From contig NBIV01000006.1 in assembly GCA_003194525.1 (NCBI GenBank), forward strand, positions 124,001 to 188,000: a stretch of 64,000 nt of DNA, given 5' to 3'. Position 1 is the first letter of the stretch, and the number at the start of each line of letters is the position of its first letter. This stretch comes from Gracilariopsis chorda. Taxonomy: Eukaryota > Rhodophyta > Florideophyceae > Gracilariales > Gracilariaceae. Below the pieces are notes generated by a model. It had not been told where the DNA came from. It searched no databases and was given only the letters and a program-made list of their open reading frames with translations. The position numbers were made by a program, and so were the translations under genes. Below are positions 61,571 through 64,000 of this stretch, piece after piece.

Positions 61571-62450
61571 ATTATCTCGTTGGGCGCGGGATACAAGTGC
61601 ACACATCTCATTTACTTGACGCGCAGAACATCACGCATACTATCCGACATGTTACTAGCTTTTTATCATCAGAATGTAACATGTACATCCATATTCAATG
61701 TTCTTGTACAAATGATTGCAAAGTGTCAAGGAAAACGAGGTGTAAGGACTTGATATGCGAGGAATTTTTCTACTTTTTTTCGAATCACTTGGACATCATT
61801 CGTCAGCCTGGATGTACATGTGATAATCTTATGATAGAGGTTTGGTACAACGTTGAATAGTACGCGTGATATCGTGCCCGAGGTATCACTCAGATTAGTG
61901 CATGCCCATCGGAGACGAATCCAGATACCTCTCTGGGATATTTTACGGTCTTCTTCAATGAATTTTGAGGATTCTTAAGCTTTGCAGTGCAGAACATGTG
62001 CTATGGCGTCTCTGTCCGTAGATCGTTGTTGGGAAGGGTATTATCGACCTCGATATCAGTGTGATGAGAGTTACAGTCGGTGCAGCTACGTCCGCCCTGC
62101 ATTTCTTAGGAGTTTTAGAGAAGAGAACCTTAAGCTAACCTTACCCTTAAGTCAGGAAACTTACTTTCCTGCCACAGTCCAAGCTTTAAACAATAATTTG
62201 TTTAGGTGATCTCACACACTGATTCTTTTCACTCTATGTGCCTGGGGTGGAAAGAAATGAGGTCTCACCACGGGGTAGTGGGAAGCATCAATGTGGAAGA
62301 TGAACCTCTCGTTTTGCCAGAATTATGAAATGTGAACAAAGAGAAAGAATTTCAGAACAAAACGAAGAGCTCTTAGGACATGTCTAGACCTGAAAAGAAG
62401 TGTTCACCAGCATTTCCTCACACGTAGACGGGTTCTAGCTCCTTCAAAGA

Positions 62451-63928
62451 TCAATTCAAGAAGCCACGTTTAACATCAATTGGTTCCGTGTTGTATCCCA
62501 GCAGCTTAGTTGCGAGGGTAAGAGCAATTATGACTACTTCAAAACTCGCACCCAGAAGGTATGACTGCTTGGTTGCACCCTGGTGGCGTGCATTCGTGAC
62601 CAGCGTTGCTTTGCTTCTTGCAACGAAACCTTCTTCTTTGCAATCGTGGCAACAAAAAATCGAGATCCAATCTATTTGCAATTTGGGTAGATCATGGGTA
62701 GTTCCTAGGTGTCTAATCTTTCCAAAGTTACCATTTTCTTTTGTATTATTTCCTTAAATTTCTTTGAAGTTTGATATGACAAGAGGTAGCAATCTGTATC
62801 ATTTATTCCAAGTAGCATCTTTTCTCAAACTTGAAGTACTTAAAAAAACTTTGATGTGACATCTTCAGACTTCCAATGCACCAATTCCTGGATCAAACGT
62901 ACCTTTGCAGCCCAAGATACGACTGTTTCAATCTTCATCGTTTCCCTACTTCATGCAAAATCTCAGGCAGACATGGGAAAACAGATTTCACCGTTTTTCA
63001 ATCCCCACTGCGTCTGAAGTCTTTACTACGTTGTAAAGCATGTGCTTTGTCACCCTTTCGGCAAATAAACGTAGCATAAAAATCTACAGTCAACCTACCG
63101 AAGATATTGAGCAACTGGAAAAGCCATACTTGTTTGACAAGCACTTTTTGAGTCAAAACCTGAACAAAATCCGTCATTGAACTCGTACCTCCAAAAGATA
63201 GTTTACAGTTCGAAACACTCACAGAAGCAGTTCTTTCTTCATGTGAGGGTTTAAATTTTAAGGACATGCGGTGGCACTGGACATGCGTCCCCAAATGTGT
63301 TAATATTGTAAGACATCTCTCGTTGGCACATAGTTGTGTTTCTTTTTGTGAAGACAGTAAGAAGCATAACTTCAGAGGTATTTTTCATGCGGCACCAATC
63401 TGTGTAGATGTGTTAATGAATTGATGGTAACAGACGAAGATAAAGTTCAGTTCCAAAGAAACAAGTTACGCCGTGTCAACACGAACATAAAAGAGTACAA
63501 CTCTACCCGATACGTTTGAGTAGGCTCTTTTGTTTGCCAATGTACCTTCGCAGCTGTCGTCGAACTGCTTATAGGATCAGTTAAAACGCTTGCAGTGCCC
63601 TTCAGCTAACATTCCAAATTTCTACTTCAACATATAGTGCAAAGTGATCTCTACAGAGAACAGAGCTACGTGGCTCTGGGATTGTTGAAGAAATTGCAGA
63701 CCGTAATACCTTTTCATGGCTGGCTGGCAAAAGCTCAGGCGACAAGTCAAACATGCAATGATTACACAATGATGTACACAAAAATATAGTTAATGAGTTG
63801 TATAAGGAGAAGTGGCAGAAAATCGTGGATGATGCTACATATAACCCCATAGCATTTACATCAGAGTGACTGGTATCCAACTCAGGAATCTGAAGGGTTT
63901 GGAGAACACATTGTTCCAAACTAAACAT
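62451..63928 (-). mobile_element. Copia reverse-transcriptase remnant and flanking relics
   Basis: The minus-strand stretch at 62,451-62,681 reads 'SFEVVIIALTLATKLLGYNT' and then 'EPIDVKRGFLN', the start of a Copia RT (typically 'A....LA..LG..I.QMDVKTAFLNG'). Coding-like stretches upstream on the same strand (62,998-63,294 and 63,602-63,928) may be the preceding integrase part, but this is weak. It is older and more decayed than the Copia element at 52-58 kb. Confidence 0.5.
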
Positions 63929-64000
63929 TTTAAAACCTGGGTATGGTGTTTCTGACCAGTCTACTGTAGTATAGTAAGCCGTGCCCGTATAGAGAGGCCA

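Larger units (their letters stand above)
34471..62050 (-). repeat. Arm B of the large inverted repeat, expanded by insertions
   Basis: Reverse-complement partner of arm A. The shared parts are 34,471-35,036, 37,172-40,250, 51,540-52,186, 58,711-58,758 and about 61,570-62,050. Everything between them is absent from arm A, apart from the LTR itself, and is therefore inserted DNA or was lost from A. The inner edge is sharp at 34,471. The shared parts hold the same old Gypsy pol remnant and the same AT-rich tracts. Long colinear blocks such as 37,730-38,050 against 15,790-16,010 are about 85% identical by eye. Confidence 0.85.

Overview
The window is nuclear DNA of a eukaryote whose genes are short and nearly intron-free. 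They sit as a small island in a sea of nested transposable elements. A plastid-type transit peptide on one gene, one small intron in the whole island, roughly balanced base composition and abundant Gypsy/Copia elements suggest a red alga of the Chondrus type. That assignment is inference; no species marker was seen.

Layout. (1) About 1-6,550: a Gypsy (Metaviridae) element on the minus strand, cut by the left edge of the window. (2) 6,550-8,900: relic DNA I cannot name. (3) About 8,900-17,246: 'arm A' of a large inverted repeat. It holds a solo LTR (10,672-11,381) and a pogo/Tigger-type DNA transposon (12,280-14,429). (4) 17,247-34,470: the gene island, with a NIPA-type magnesium transporter, Rab2 (minus, one intron), transportin-1/karyopherin beta-2, a putative plastid membrane protein (minus), a short-chain dehydrogenase and an SGNH/GDSL-type hydrolase (minus). 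Its intergenic spaces hold several strong inverted repeats, including a perfect 29-bp-arm palindrome. (5) 34,471 to about 62,050: 'arm B', the same sequence as arm A in the opposite direction but swollen by insertions. These are a 2.1-kb insert carrying a broken MATH-domain gene fragment, a complete-looking Gypsy element with two LTRs (40,251-51,539), a Copia element with two LTRs (about 52,189-58,706) and an unidentified 2.8-kb insert (58,760-61,570). (6) 62,050-64,000: relic DNA with a Copia reverse-transcriptase remnant on the minus strand.

The two arms read as a natural experiment. Arm A is the empty site for the Copia element and for arm B's other inserts. Arm B is the empty site for the pogo transposon. 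The Gypsy element present in full in arm B is a solo LTR at the same place in arm A. So the duplication, or the shared parent sequence, is older than most insertions.

The island genes are housekeeping functions (vesicle traffic, nuclear import, ion transport, plastid, redox and lipid or ester metabolism) with no sign of a shared operon-like pathway. The most unusual sequence-level signals are the inverted-repeat architecture, the unusual density of short perfect hairpins in the left Gypsy element, and an antisense ORF cluster inside the right one.
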